Shown here piece by piece: positions 11,221 through 22,696 of a DNA stretch of 64,000 nucleotides; positions within the stretch are counted from its first letter, which is position 1, and each line of letters begins with the position of its first letter. The stretch is from assembly GCA_900095095.1 (NCBI GenBank), contig FMBT01000338.1, positions 124,001-188,000 on the forward strand, in the 5' to 3' direction. The notes under the pieces are model-generated. The model was not told the DNA's origin, made no database searches, and worked only from the letters and a program-made list of their open reading frames with translations. This DNA comes from Fragilariopsis cylindrus CCMP1102. Taxonomy: Eukaryota > Bacillariophyta > Bacillariophyceae > Bacillariales > Bacillariaceae. A program made the translations under genes and the position numbers.

Positions 11221-11746
11221 GTTGGAATGCTGGTTCAGCGCGAACTTTCAAAAAGAGTTGCAATCAATCAATCCATCCATCCATAATCCATCATCATTGT
11301 CGAATGTGTTTTGTGTTTCGATTTTGTTGTTTCGAATTACAGTAGGTACAAACTTCGCAATAATGAAGATTCTAGCTACTAGGTTCATCCCGTAAGTGAC
11401 CTAAATTAGTGCGCAAATATTTTACATCGGCTTAAATCTGTAAGCACGAAGACGCGCAGCATGCTTTTGTTGTCACTTACGTGAAGATCACGAAGGAATT
11501 TGCCGCCACGGAGGAACAGCGTGCTTCTTACGCAAAGATTTCTCCGCTTTTCAAAACATTTAGATTTGATTTCAACTTCAATACGTACGCCCACGTACAA
11601 ACAAACAGCATGGGAATTCTTCGATTGCTTGATTGTGAGCGAAGAAGATACCCTCGTCAAGTCCTTCTTGTATTCTCATAAAACAAATCAATCAACAACA
11701 AAACAAAAATAACATAAAATAAAATAAAAATAAACAATCAATAATC
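11221..11746. other. intergenic, upstream of the transporter gene
   Basis: No gene supported. Presumably carries the promoter and 5' leader of the plus-strand transporter gene; the A-rich stretch ccaataaa-like just before 11747 is typical leader composition here. Confidence 0.4.
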
Positions 11747-13339
11747 ATGACGGAAGCCAATATAAATACTAATAACAACGAAAGCAATCAATCCGATATC
11801 AATACATCATCGTTAGAAGCAGCAACAACTCCAAATGGGGAGGAGGGTCCTGCTGCCGTTCAGCAGAACGATGATGATGATGCTGCGGCTGAGAAACGCC
11901 GTCTCTCAACGTTTGATGCGGTGATGCATATCATCAAAGGAAATCTGGGACCGGGAATTTTGAATTTACCGTACGCCTTTGCGACGGGTGGCTATCTGTA
12001 TTCCTCGATTTTATTTGTCATCGTCGTCTTCCAGGGATTGTACAGTATGTGTCTGCTGGTCTACTGCAAGTATTTGTTGCAGCAACATTTCGAAGCCTTG
12101 CGGCAGGAAAAACTGGATACCACCCCGATGACCATTGATGATGTCACCAGCAGCAGAAACAGCAACAGGAGTAGTACGGATGATGCTGCGATGGCCGTCG
12201 AAGAAAAAAGTGATACCAATGTCCCTCTTATTTCATATGGCGATGTGGCGAATGCAACCTTTGGTACAAAGGGTAGATGGGTCGTAAATCTTTTTGCCTT
12301 TACGATGCAATTTGGTGTGTGTTGTGCCTTCCTCGGTCTGATGTCGACCAATCTCACGGCCCAAACGGGATGGTCCATGTATATCAGCGAGGGGATTATC
12401 ACGGTGGCCTTGCTCTTTTTGGTGCTCGTCCGACACTTGAAGGATATCAAATGGTTCTCGAGCTTTGCGAATATCCTCATGTTGATTGCCGTCGGTACCG
12501 CCATTGTGGCGGCTACTATTCAAATCGTGCGGTACGATAGTGGCAATAATACCGTCACTGTCGACGATGCCAACAATGTCGCCGCCAACACGCAAACCAA
12601 ACAACCCACCATGTTTCCCGATACAATCAGTGCTGGGGTGCAATTCATCACGAGTATTTTTTTTGCGTTTGAGGGTATGGCTCTTGTCTTACCAGTCGAA
12701 AAGGCGTTCAGCATGGGATACAAAGTGAAAGCCGACGAAAATAAGGCATCAAAGCGCTTTGGATTTTTAACATTGTATTCCATGGCCTTTGTCGGTTGTC
12801 TCTTTTACGTGACGGGAATTACCAACAGTATTGCCTTTCCGGATGTTTCTTCGGGTAGCATCACCGCATATTTACGAGTGACCTTTCCGAAGAATGTATG
12901 GTACGATATTGTGAACATCTTCGAAACGGTCGCTGTGTTCTTGACATTTTCGTTGCAAATGACGCCACCCAATGAAATCATCGATGATATGATCGAGGGT
13001 GGGTGCGGTTGTTTCAAACGTTCATCTCCCACTAGCTGTTGGGGTAAATACAATTGGATCGCCACGCGGTATGTTCTAGTATTGTTCTGCTACGGGGCAA
13101 ACATGATTTTTGGGAACGACTTATCATTACTGATTTCATTCTTTGGTGCGGCTGGCCAAACCAATCTTGCAATGATACCATGCATAATTTATTTGAAATT
13201 GCAGCACATGGGAATTGCTCCCAGGAATATGGCTGTGAGTATCCTGAATGGCGCAATTATCGTATTTTGTTCCTGTGCCATGGTCGCCGGTATTGCGTTT
13301 TCTGTCATGGATGTAATCAAGGCATTTGAAAACCCATGA
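11747..13339 (+). CDS. amino acid/auxin permease family transporter
   Basis: An intronless 530-codon gene. The acidic, poly-D N-terminus (1-60) faces the cytosol in this family. It is followed by about eleven hydrophobic segments of the amino acid transporter fold (Aa_trans, AAAP/SLC32-36-38 group). The signature of the first helix is clear: IIKGNLGPGILNLPYAFA near 65-82. Later conserved pieces are YGDVANATFG near 165 and FFAFEGMALVLPVEKA near 305. A low-complexity loop (120-160) separates helices 2 and 3. The family moves neutral or cationic amino acids by proton or sodium symport; the substrate cannot be predicted here. The gene is intact, with higher GC than its surroundings, and sits between the two 1.23-kb direct repeats beside two broken genes. 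Plasma or vacuolar membrane location is inference. Confidence 0.93.
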   Translation: MTEANINTNNNESNQSDINTSSLEAATTPNGEEGPAAVQQNDDDDAAAEKRRLSTFDAVMHIIKGNLGPGILNLPYAFATGGYLYSSILFVIVVFQGLYSMCLLVYCKYLLQQHFEALRQEKLDTTPMTIDDVTSSRNSNRSSTDDAAMAVEEKSDTNVPLISYGDVANATFGTKGRWVVNLFAFTMQFGVCCAFLGLMSTNLTAQTGWSMYISEGIITVALLFLVLVRHLKDIKWFSSFANILMLIAVGTAIVAATIQIVRYDSGNNTVTVDDANNVAANTQTKQPTMFPDTISAGVQFITSIFFAFEGMALVLPVEKAFSMGYKVKADENKASKRFGFLTLYSMAFVGCLFYVTGITNSIAFPDVSSGSITAYLRVTFPKNVWYDIVNIFETVAVFLTFSLQMTPPNEIIDDMIEGGCGCFKRSSPTSCWGKYNWIATRYVLVLFCYGANMIFGNDLSLLISFFGAAGQTNLAMIPCIIYLKLQHMGIAPRNMAVSILNGAIIVFCSCAMVAGIAFSVMDVIKAFENP

Positions 13340-13818
13340 TTAGTGAAGTTATCTGGTGGAAAATCACTTCGTCAATCTTCGATTACAGAATCATTGAACA
13401 GCAACAAAATACCTGCTCCTGAAGACGCATCACGTACTGGTCATTCTACTGGAACATGCATGGTCTTTATGCTGCAAAACAACTAGAAAATGTGGCTCTG
13501 GTTGATAAATATCAGTTGTTGTAGTCATTCATTGTACTGGTACACCTGAAGGTAATCATTCTACTAGAAGTTTGATGCCACCAAATAATGATACAGTAAT
13601 TGAGATGGTAACCAATCAAGAATAAAATAGTATATATATATAAAAGGAGTGATGATATAAATGATGAATGCTTGGCAATTTCTCTAGTAGTAGCTGGTAT
13701 ACTAAATGTACTATAGAATGAATCCTAATACAAATCTGTATATGAAGAATCTACATCTATCTTTAATATAACATCAGAATTGCGCTTTTGTACTAGTGGG
13801 TGTTGAAGTTAATGTAGT
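13340..13818. other. intergenic between transporter and repeat copy B
   Basis: No gene supported. Contains an (AT)n run near 13631. Sequence around 13630-13670 resembles 8500-8540 weakly, so the repeated unit may start earlier than annotated. Confidence 0.4.
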
Positions 13819-15054
13819 AGCAGCAGCAGCAGCAGCAGCAGCATATACTTAATCTGAGATGTTTCTAGCAGCTAGCTAGCTGTATTCAAAAATAAAGTGT
13901 GTGCTTAGTTTGTATATTATGTATACATAATATGTACTACACTATACATGCAACACCACTTTGGAAATTCTTGTGCAAAAGAAACAAGTTTTACACAACA
14001 TTTTGTCTGTACTATATAACAGTTTGTGCCTTGAAGAATACAACCAACAGATATCGCAACCACCACAAACCGAACCCTGCACAACAATAATTATTCGCTT
14101 TACAGATCTACTAATACCAGTAAGCAAGAGAGACACTCAGTAGTGATATTATGGACAGGCAATGAGTAGACTGGTATAATATACAGTTGTACACTGAATG
14201 CAAAATGTAGGGGAATGCAGGAAGAAGTAATTGTAAGTTGCTAGGAATACATATATGTTCCTTAGTAATGTGAATGCAACATCTTTCTTGGCATGTTCTG
14301 TCTTCCTGTGTGCTCTTTAAATTGGGAAATAGGAGCATACAAGATGAACACAATGCTACTACATTCAATGTTGTTCTCATTTTTGTTTGATTACCCATAA
14401 TCTACGTGTTGCTCTCTCAGCTCTCTCTCTTCTGGAGTTATAGTAAGTTTGAATAAACTCAATACTATTGCAAAGAGGTGCAAAATGACAGGGAGAGAAT
14501 AAATTCAACTTCATTTGACAATATGGAGGTCACATGTATACAAATTGTAAGTGAGTGTAGCAGCATTCATCTTATTAGTAATGGCATGACTCCTAGCAGC
14601 AGGAACATCCAGGAAAACAGTTGAAGGAGGAGATCTCCCAGTGGTAGATAGACACCTGCTTTCTACCATCATGTATTAAAAACCCTACAAAATGATCACA
14701 CCCTTTTGTTGTGTAGCAGCATTCATCTTATTAGTAATGTCATAACTCCTAGCAGAAATACCCAGGAAAAGAGTTGGAGGAGGAGATCTCTCAGTGGTAG
14801 ACAGACACCTGCTTTCTGCTATCATGTATTAAAAACCCTCCAAGATGATCACATCATTTTGTTGTGTTCTTCTCTGACTGCAATACTTATAAATATGCTT
14901 AATAATTTGACCCACTCTTCAAAACATGTATCTGTGGTGCATCAGGCTCAACAAAGTTATACTGTCAGGTATGTGAAAACATTGACTGTGTTATTTTGCA
15001 TATTGGTGTTCCACCTGAGTTTAATAAGGAAGCCATCCTACCAAGCCCACCTAA
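13819..15054 (+). repeat. 1.23-kb direct repeat, copy B
   Basis: Second copy of 8696-9926 in the same orientation, with a length within about 5 bp of copy A but several indels and an extra segment near 13970. The internal subunit occurs twice (from about 14567 and 14723), as in copy A. The copies also share a short frame with HSSKHV, VVHQAQQSYT and KPSYQAHL, probably a by-product of nucleotide identity. Confidence 0.85.
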
Positions 15055-15409
15055 TACCGGTAGGTATGTTACATAACGATGTGATGTATGTGCTGTTTTG
15101 ATTTAAATAAAAAGGGAAAGCGCTTTGTAAAAATGCGAAAAGGGGGGGGGGCGAGACAAAAGAAGGCCCAGATTTGAAGTTTTACTTTACTACTGTAGTA
15201 AATTCCCCTAATAAAATAATCCCTCAATTGATTGATTCTTTCTTTCAACGCGATCGCATGTAGGACAGACGTCCGCAGAATTGCTGAAACAAAACAACCA
15301 CGACAAAGCAATCATACGGTACGGTAACAATCAAATCAACAACTACAACAACACAACACAACCACAACAATCGAGAGAAGCAAGGAATAGACAAAGCAAG
15401 AGAAACAAA
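15055..15409. other. intergenic, promoter region of MRPS29
   Basis: No gene. Holds a poly-G run at about 15141-15150 and a CA/AAC-rich leader before the start at 15410. Confidence 0.4.
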
Positions 15410-18094
15410 ATGTGGAGATTAACAACCAATCTACCGAAGAAAGGTGTTTTCGCTGCTAGACACTACGTCGGAGTTCGGAGGCAACAACAAACAAACAACA
15501 ACGGCGGTGGTGGTGTCAGACTACGTCGTTGTTTTACTAATTGCAACACCAATAATGCAACAACAGCAGCCGTAATGAGATCTTCGTCGTCGTCGTCCAT
15601 CGTTGGTAACAGTCTTCCTTCTCTGATATCACCGTCAACGTCGTCACGACAACACCAAAATCATCGTGGACAAATCTTTCGATTTTTTGCTACTGATAAC
15701 GACAACGACAATGAGAAGGCTGATACTAATAAAACAACATGGGATTTAGATAATACTGATTTCGATAATTTCGATGATGACGACGATGATGATGACGATG
15801 AGGATGATTTTCAAATTGGTGATATTTTCGCTGGCGGCTCTGATGGTGGAGACGACGCAGATAATAGTATCAATCAAACGGAAGAAGAGAATGAAGAACG
15901 GGAACGGTATCGTCTAGCACAAGAAGTAATTAATGCGGAATTAGATGCACGTACGGGCCGGCCCTGGCAAGATCCATGGCATATCTCTGAAGAACAATGG
16001 ATGTCCACTAATACCACACAAGAAAATTTAGCGGATTGGTCACCAGATTTTGTCTCACGTGTTAGTTTAGAACGGATACAGATATTAGAAAGTAAGTTTT
16101 ACTCGCTGTTTTGTTCCAAGTTTGTGTTCAAAAAACGACAGGAAAACTGTTTATGATGGCGGACGGACACACGAAATGTGTTTCAAAACTCTTCTTATCA
16201 TGTGCTTGCTTACCCCCCCCCCCCCCCCCCCCCTTTTTAATTCCTCTCGTCGTTGTGTTTTACTACGGTAGATGGTATACCAACACTGGAAGAAATATCC
16301 AAATTAAATAATTTACCAGTTGGACAACCAGGATTACATCCATCAGAGTATACAAAAAAATATGCCTCGTATCGTAAATCATGGTATTATGAATCTGTAT
16401 CAAAGACAGTGCAAGAATTAGCCTCCGATCGTGTTACAAAACTGTTAAAAGCTGCCACTACAAAATCTAATTTGAAAGATTCGAATACTGCCTCAAATAC
16501 TAATGATTGGTATGATAAACAAGAGTCAGTGGATATATTATTTGAAGAAATACAAGAAGAAGTACTACATCATAGTAGTATGGACATTCTATCAAAACAT
16601 CCTGATTTTCAAAATTGGGTGGGTCGTTCATTAGAAGAATATTTAACCAAATCAATGAAAAAACAAAAACAAAACTCTCCAGCTACTTCTACTGCTACTA
16701 CTACTACTCAAACGGAAGCTAAAAAAGAAGCTGAGAAAGAAGACGTCGCCACAGCTGCTGATGCAAAGGAAGGTGAAGAAGATTCGGCCGGTAAAACTGT
16801 AGAAGAACATTTAGCCGCAGCAATTGCAGAAAAGAATGAGGAAGATGATGACGCTGTTGACATTCCTGTCTTTATGGATTGTTTCGATCCAATTATCGAT
16901 GGTGGTGGTAATATGGATGACGATACTAGTACTACTCCGATTGTACCAAAAATATTACATCCACTTAAGGTACATAAACATGGCGGGGCAGGTAAAATGG
17001 TGGAAGAATGGGAATTATCTGCACATACTACCACAAAAAGAATTATGATACGTGATACAACGAAACAAATTGCACACACTTTAATTTCAGATGAAGGCGA
17101 AGGATCATCATCAAAACGGATATATGTACATGGAAAGAAGGGAGTTGGTAAATCAGCAACATTAGCATCCATTGTTGCATCATCACGTAAGAGTGGATAT
17201 ATTGTTATGTATATGCCGGATGGTGATCGATTATCTAAGAATGGATTTTTTGTGACACCTAATACACATCGTGTTGGTATGTATGATCTACAAGATTTAT
17301 CACAAGAAGCGATACAACAATTATTAGATAGTCATGAAGATGATATTGAAAAATTAAATTTGATTGTTTCCCCTAAAACGCTTCATAAGTATTTCAAAGA
17401 TACACAATTAAAACGATTAAATGAATTTTGTGGTAACGAAGATGCAACAAACGATCAAAATATTTCATTAATGGATGTAATGAAATATTCAAAAGAACGG
17501 AAGGTACATGCACCAATGTGTTATTCTATTATGGTGAATGAATTAATGTCACAAAAATCATCGGATACAAAATTCTTAATTGTTATGGATGAATTTAATT
17601 GTTTGTATGATCATCAAGGGCATTACTTCCATATGTCGTACGATGATTCTGTACGAAAATCTATCCCATGTAATCAAATAAATTTATTTGAACCAATAAT
17701 GAATTTTATGAATCTTAGTTCTACTACGAATGAGGACGACGATGACGATGATGAAGTAGATAATGCTACCAACGTCGATGATGATAGCATTACTGCATCA
17801 GTCATTGTTGGCTCAACTGAATCACATGCTATTCGACGTGAAATTACTGATTCCTTAACATCAAGTGCTACTACTAATGCTACTACTGCTACTGCTACTA
17901 CTACTACCTGTATTGAAATACCACGATTCACTTCATTAGAGGTTGATCATATACTTGCAAATTATGAAGCAACCGGTGTTGGTAAATTACGATCCGATCG
18001 TGGTGATACAATTATGAATTTACAGGAAGTAGAATATTTAAAAATGTGTTCCGGTTCGATTGGACAAAAATTACTAGATGTATCTATTATGTAA
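15410..18094 (+). CDS. MRPS29: mitochondrial small ribosomal subunit protein mS29 (DAP3)
   Basis: Exons 15410-16091 and 16272-18094, intron 16092-16271 (donor GTAAGT, acceptor TAG). The join reads ILE|NGIPTLEE and the product is 834 residues. The ATG at 15410 is preferred over the in-frame one at 15281 because it starts a basic, Ser/Thr-rich mitochondrial presequence (MWRLTTNLPKKGVFAARHY). A P-loop, GKKGVGKSATLAS, lies at about 515-527, and a Walker B-like FLIVMDEFNCLYDH follows about 150 residues later, matching the GTP-binding P-loop domain of mS29/DAP3. The protein is about twice the animal length because of acidic and Thr-rich inserts (poly-D near 120, and 400-450). The intron holds a long poly-C run. 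A GTAAGT overlaps the stop codon, but no later exon is evident. Confidence 0.85.
16208..16233 (+). repeat. poly-C tract within the MRPS29 intron
   Basis: An almost uninterrupted run of about 25 C lies roughly 40 bp before the 3' splice site, where a polypyrimidine tract is expected. It is unusually pure and is a likely spot for length errors. Confidence 0.85.
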
Positions 18095-18980
18095 GTCCTA
18101 ACAAAACAAACGCACGCACGCACATGCACATACACAAATAAAGAAGTAGGAGGAAGAAAGAATAATATATTAAGATTATATTATGAACTAAACTGAAGAA
18201 AGGAAAAACAGGAGACGGAAAACAAACAAACAATCAAATGAAATACGTAGATATAATTAGAAATGGAAAATGCTATGGTAGTAATTCCTTTGACTGATAA
18301 GTCATAATATAAATAGCCCTAGTTATTTCTACTTGATACTTATTTTTTATAATGCAATACAGTAACTACGTAGCTAGCTTGCTAGCCAGCCAGCAGTACA
18401 CCGAACCAGTTTTATGTTTTTCTTTTCAACAAATTGATTCATATCCACAATGCATCATTAAAAGGTTGGTGAAACAACACTAGTTATTTCAAAAAGCCTC
18501 CATATTTACCGCCACAGTCGTATTTGCTCCACCGTTACTCCGCCTTTAATAATCGAATCATCGAATCGATATCAAAGTCTACCGTACTAGTAGATCTGTT
18601 CGAGCGAAATTGTTAAAATGGATCTTTCTTTAATAATAAAAACAAAAAGTGATCAACAAGCATTCCCAATTCGATTCGTGACTCAATTTAATGTACTACG
18701 CCTACATCGTTGCTATTTTTTTAGCTTGGCTCACCTTTTCAGCTTCACACATAACCCCTTGTCGTCGTATCGGATATAAATCAAAGACAACACCACACAG
18801 CACACCAAAAAAATCTTTTGAGGAGAACACTTCCGATGAAACAGAAACAAGAATTTCGACACAAACAAACAGACAAATAAACTCTTGAGTACTCCTAGTA
18901 CGACTTGAATCCAATAACTTCCCATAATCGGAGAAGGATTATATTATCAAGTGAGTAAGTAAGTAAGTAAGTAAGTAGTA
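18095..18980. other. intergenic
   Basis: No gene supported. A run of about six GTAA units at 18955-18977 directly precedes the next coding sequence. Confidence 0.45.
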
Positions 18981-20726
18981 ATGATAATACTGGCACCAAT
19001 AATATCGACAGTCGTTAGCAAAAAAACAAATTTCAATTTCAATCTCAGTCATATCATTAATCCAAGGAACAAAGTTAAATCGCTATCATCGTCTATGCGC
19101 ATGATAAATCTTATTACTGCTGCAGCAACAACATTGACAACATTAGCATTTTTCAGCCACAACAACGTCATTAGAACAAGTCACAGTTTTTGTTTTACTA
19201 CTACAACTAACAACAACATCAACATCAACATCAACAACAACGATCTACTACAACGTGTACTGCCAACAAGATCACCTTATTATTCATCATCCTCCCCATA
19301 CTCGACATTATTGTCTTCAACATCAACAACAAGAAAAATGCTATCACCAACCCAGGAGGATGGAGGATCCTTTCAATCGTTCCACCCTAATTTAAAAGGT
19401 GTATTTGCTGGTAGTGGTACAGATGGATTAAGTGATCCAAGGATGGTAGATACAATATTAGATTTACTACCATTATCATCGAAGAAAAAGTTAACAGCAG
19501 CATTAGCAGCAAAGTTAAGTAATAGTAATAATGATAATAATACGACGAATGCGAATGAGAATGAGAATGATAATAATGACGTAAATGTATTATACATTGG
19601 AACAGCAACGTACGATATACCAAAGTTTAAATTAAAACAAACCAAATGTTTTGTAGAACGTGGTTGTAAAGTTCAATCATTAGATATTTCATTTGACAAT
19701 GATAATGATAATAATGACAGTGAAGATGACAAAGCAAATAACAATAAAGCATTAATTGAGAATGCTGATATAATTGTAGTTGGTGGTGGTAATACATTAT
19801 TTGCGGTAGATCGTTGGTACAAGAAAGGAGTAATTCCTATACTAGAAATAGCAATGGAAAGAGGTTGTATCTTAACGGGAGGTAGTGCTGGTGCAATATG
19901 TTGGTTCCATTCTGGACATTCGGATTCAGCTGATCCGGATACATATGTCACTGCAATGTTACAAAAATATAGTGACGAAAATGATGATACTGTTGTATCA
20001 TGTTCCACATCATACGATACTACTAGTAATAGTACAAAAACGAAAAAAGATTGGAATTATATACGTGTTCCTGGATTAAATTTTATTCCTAATGTTATTT
20101 GTTGTCCTCATCATGATAAAGTACAAAGTAATGGTCTATTAAGATCCAATGATTTTGATACAATGTTATTAAAATTAGCATCAGCTAACAATACTATTAC
20201 TACTACTGCTGCTGCAGCTGCTGCTGCTGCTACTCAATCTTCTCAATCTCAACAAGCTGCTGTTAATAATAATTCTAATTCTAATAATATTATTGGTATT
20301 GGTATTGATCATTATGCAGCATTAATTGTTGATGGTGATAACTATCGTGTTTTTTCATTACAAGATAAAGTCGGATCAATTCCACCGAACAACAATACTT
20401 GGAATGATGACGAGGAAAAGAAACAAGATGGCGGCGGCGGCGATTTTGCAGTTAGTGATCAGGGTATTGCAACTGGTACACCAGGAATTTGGATCAAACG
20501 TATTGTAAGGACTACTGATACGAAGAATGATTATAACAATAACAGCAATAAAAATTTTACTATTGATGCACAAATATTACCATTGGAAGGAAAATTAAAA
20601 GCTATTATTCATACTAGTAGTAGTAGTAGTAGTACCATTGACGATGATACTATTGATATTGATGATACTGATATTGATAATAAAAATGAACTAGAACGTT
20701 GTCGTAAAGAAAATCCATCATCATAA
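18981..20726 (+). CDS. peptidase family S51 (dipeptidase E / cyanophycinase-like) protein
   Basis: A single 581-codon frame. The core has the class I glutamine-amidotransferase-like fold of S51 peptidases: FAGSGTDGLSDPRM near 135, VLYIGTATYD near 205, IIVVGGGNTLFAVDRW near 262, and nucleophile motif LTGGSAGAICWFHSG with Ser302. CCPHHDK and GIGIDHYAALIVDGD follow in the expected order. Members cleave Asp-X dipeptides or cyanophycin; the substrate here is unknown. The N-terminal 100 residues are non-conserved. From the in-frame Met at 19095 (MRMINLITAAATTLTTLAFF) they resemble a signal peptide followed by a Ser/Thr-rich stretch with SHSFCF, which could be a plastid bipartite signal; this is inference. 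Poly-N, poly-A and poly-D inserts interrupt loops. Which of the two ATGs is used is undecided. Confidence 0.85.
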   Translation: MIILAPIISTVVSKKTNFNFNLSHIINPRNKVKSLSSSMRMINLITAAATTLTTLAFFSHNNVIRTSHSFCFTTTTNNNINININNNDLLQRVLPTRSPYYSSSSPYSTLLSSTSTTRKMLSPTQEDGGSFQSFHPNLKGVFAGSGTDGLSDPRMVDTILDLLPLSSKKKLTAALAAKLSNSNNDNNTTNANENENDNNDVNVLYIGTATYDIPKFKLKQTKCFVERGCKVQSLDISFDNDNDNNDSEDDKANNNKALIENADIIVVGGGNTLFAVDRWYKKGVIPILEIAMERGCILTGGSAGAICWFHSGHSDSADPDTYVTAMLQKYSDENDDTVVSCSTSYDTTSNSTKTKKDWNYIRVPGLNFIPNVICCPHHDKVQSNGLLRSNDFDTMLLKLASANNTITTTAAAAAAAATQSSQSQQAAVNNNSNSNNIIGIGIDHYAALIVDGDNYRVFSLQDKVGSIPPNNNTWNDDEEKKQDGGGGDFAVSDQGIATGTPGIWIKRIVRTTDTKNDYNNNSNKNFTIDAQILPLEGKLKAIIHTSSSSSSTIDDDTIDIDDTDIDNKNELERCRKENPSS

Positions 20727-21090
20727 TGTTATGATGACAGAACAGTATCTCAAATGATCAAAAATCAAATCAACAATGCAATGCTTTGCAACTATAGACG
20801 AAAATGAAACAAAACAAAAACTTGCTACAGAATGATATAAATACGGAAATATAGTAATAGAGAAATGAATAAATTTAGATAATTATTATTACAGTACAGC
20901 TATTTCATTTATTTCGAGGTGAGTCTATAATACTGTATCAACTTTTACTACTAGTAGCATTTCACAATACACGTTGAAAGTAAGAAATACTAATTGGCTC
21001 AGTTGCTCCCGCTCCTACCAAAGCATCGTGTGTATGAAAAAAGAGAAGCGAAAAGAGACTAGTGCTGCTTGCTTACCGTTTTGTGCGTTT
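20727..21090. other. intergenic, 3' ends converging
   Basis: The 3' flanks of the plus-strand S51 gene and minus-strand NIP7. AT-rich, with possible AATAAA-type signals near 20867. Nothing else seen. Confidence 0.45.
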
Positions 21091-21636
21091 TTAACAAAAA
21101 TCATCTTCTAATCCACGTAAGTAATCACCAATATCAGCTTGATGTAACACAACATTGCCATTGGATTCTAATTGTTGACAATGTTCTGTCGATTGTGCCG
21201 CTACACCAAATCCCATTGGTATATCGGCCATATTATAGACAATCACACCTGAATATTGAGGAGTATTTTCTGTCATTCTTGCTAATCCTGATTTTGTGAT
21301 ATGATTCCCATATAAGAAGGACATTTCCGCATTTTGTTTCACCCATACTTTATATTTGGCATATTTACTTAAATATTCTAAGGATGTGATATGCAAACGA
21401 AATTTACCAGATTTTGTAAATTTACCAATACAGGTACCCACCGCCAACAAACTATCCCGTGCTATGGACGATGCCGCTTTCATTAAACTTTCTGAGACAT
21501 AATAACAACGATCTTTCATTAACCGGAAACAATATCGTTCATCACTTCTATTAATCATTTTTTCCACATTTTTACCAATATATTCGGATAATTTCAAAAA
21601 TAATGTTTTCGTTTCTTCTTCTGTTAATGGTCTCAT
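21091..21636 (-). CDS. NIP7: 60S ribosome biogenesis protein NIP7
   Basis: 181 codons without intron, the normal length for the family. It begins [20 protein letters not shown] as in animal and yeast NIP7. An N-terminal alpha/beta domain (1-90) has [11 protein letters not shown] and [20 protein letters not shown]-terminal PUA domain (about 95-175) follows with [33 protein letters not shown] and a closing [15 protein letters not shown]7 acts in the nucleolus in 27S pre-rRNA processing and 60S maturation; the PUA domain binds RNA. Start, end and length all fit, so this is one of the safest calls. Confidence 0.97.
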   Translation of the reverse strand: MRPLTEEETKTLFLKLSEYIGKNVEKMINRSDERYCFRLMKDRCYYVSESLMKAASSIARDSLLAVGTCIGKFTKSGKFRLHITSLEYLSKYAKYKVWVKQNAEMSFLYGNHITKSGLARMTENTPQYSGVIVYNMADIPMGFGVAAQSTEHCQQLESNGNVVLHQADIGDYLRGLEDDFC

Positions 21637-22696
21637 AATAATTTCTGTATTGATTTATTGTATTGATCTGGATGTGGATTATTTCTGTTAGATTGATTGC
21701 TGAATGATTTTTGCGTGTTGCACAGTAAGTACTAGTCTTCGGTACGGCGTTTAGTGTATTTGATGAGAGATGATGGACGATGTAGCTGAGCTTACGACAA
21801 CAACTTAGGGGAATCAAGACGATGGTGTTGATGATTGTTAATAGAGGCTGGATTTAACGATCAAGCATTCGCATCTTTCTCACAACATCCATCTCCTTTG
21901 CTAAAAGAAATTTTTATTCGATTGGTTGTTATTGAACATAAAACTGTCCTTCACTCCTCCATTCGTGAATGAAAGAATGAATCACTTATGCATTAAATCT
22001 TGTTAGTCGACTATATCGACTACAGCCAGACTCTGGTTTGTACTTCGCGATAAGAATGAGGATGATGTCGACAACTTCTTTGAAACGCTATCACATCATT
22101 CTTTTCATGGATTTCTATTGGTTGTATTTGTTTTGAAGTTGGACATGCTTCGCCTTACGTGTCAAGAATCAAAAGAAATGCGAGTTAATTGAACGATTCT
22201 TTCTGTTGCGTGTCTGTCTTGTGTCAAATTTTTCGTTGTGTTGTACGTTGCTGTTTAACAAAAAAAAAAGGACCAATGTTCTCTTGTGAAGTTATGAAGC
22301 TACCAAGAAAGAAGAAAATAGCGCGCTTCTTTCACGAGCGTATACAGTACAACATTCTTAAACCAAAGCAAGCAATGATTCATGCCGCTTTCTTAGCACA
22401 AGGTGAGCGAAAACGATGCATCAATTCCTACGGTATTCTCACTTCTTCGCAGCTCATCTTACAGTAGATGTGTCATCGATGTGTCACTAGAACAAAGAAG
22501 CAAGAAACTATCGAATGACTGAAATACGGAATTAAACATCGACCCACTTCATTGACAGAACTTAAATCAACACAACACGAACACAACTACATCCGTCCTC
22601 TCATAAAACAACCAAAGAATCCAGACTTCATACACCTGTACTGCTATCTTCTTCTTCTTCTTCTTCTACGATCTACGAAACCAAATTTCCTCAAAT
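21637..22696. other. intergenic
   Basis: No supported gene. Short frames (for example 22189-22467) show no protein-like conservation that I recognise. A CTT microsatellite lies at about 22650-22667 before the small secreted-protein gene. Confidence 0.45.

Noticed and set aside
8696-15054. LTR retrotransposon interpretation of the 1.23-kb direct repeats
   Set aside because: No TG...CA ends, target-site duplication, primer-binding site or pol genes; the enclosed genes are a transporter and unrelated remnants.
18085-18400. Further exon of MRPS29 after the GTAAGT that overlaps its stop codon
   Set aside because: The following sequence has no protein-like frame with a good acceptor, and the protein already ends where the family's conserved region ends.
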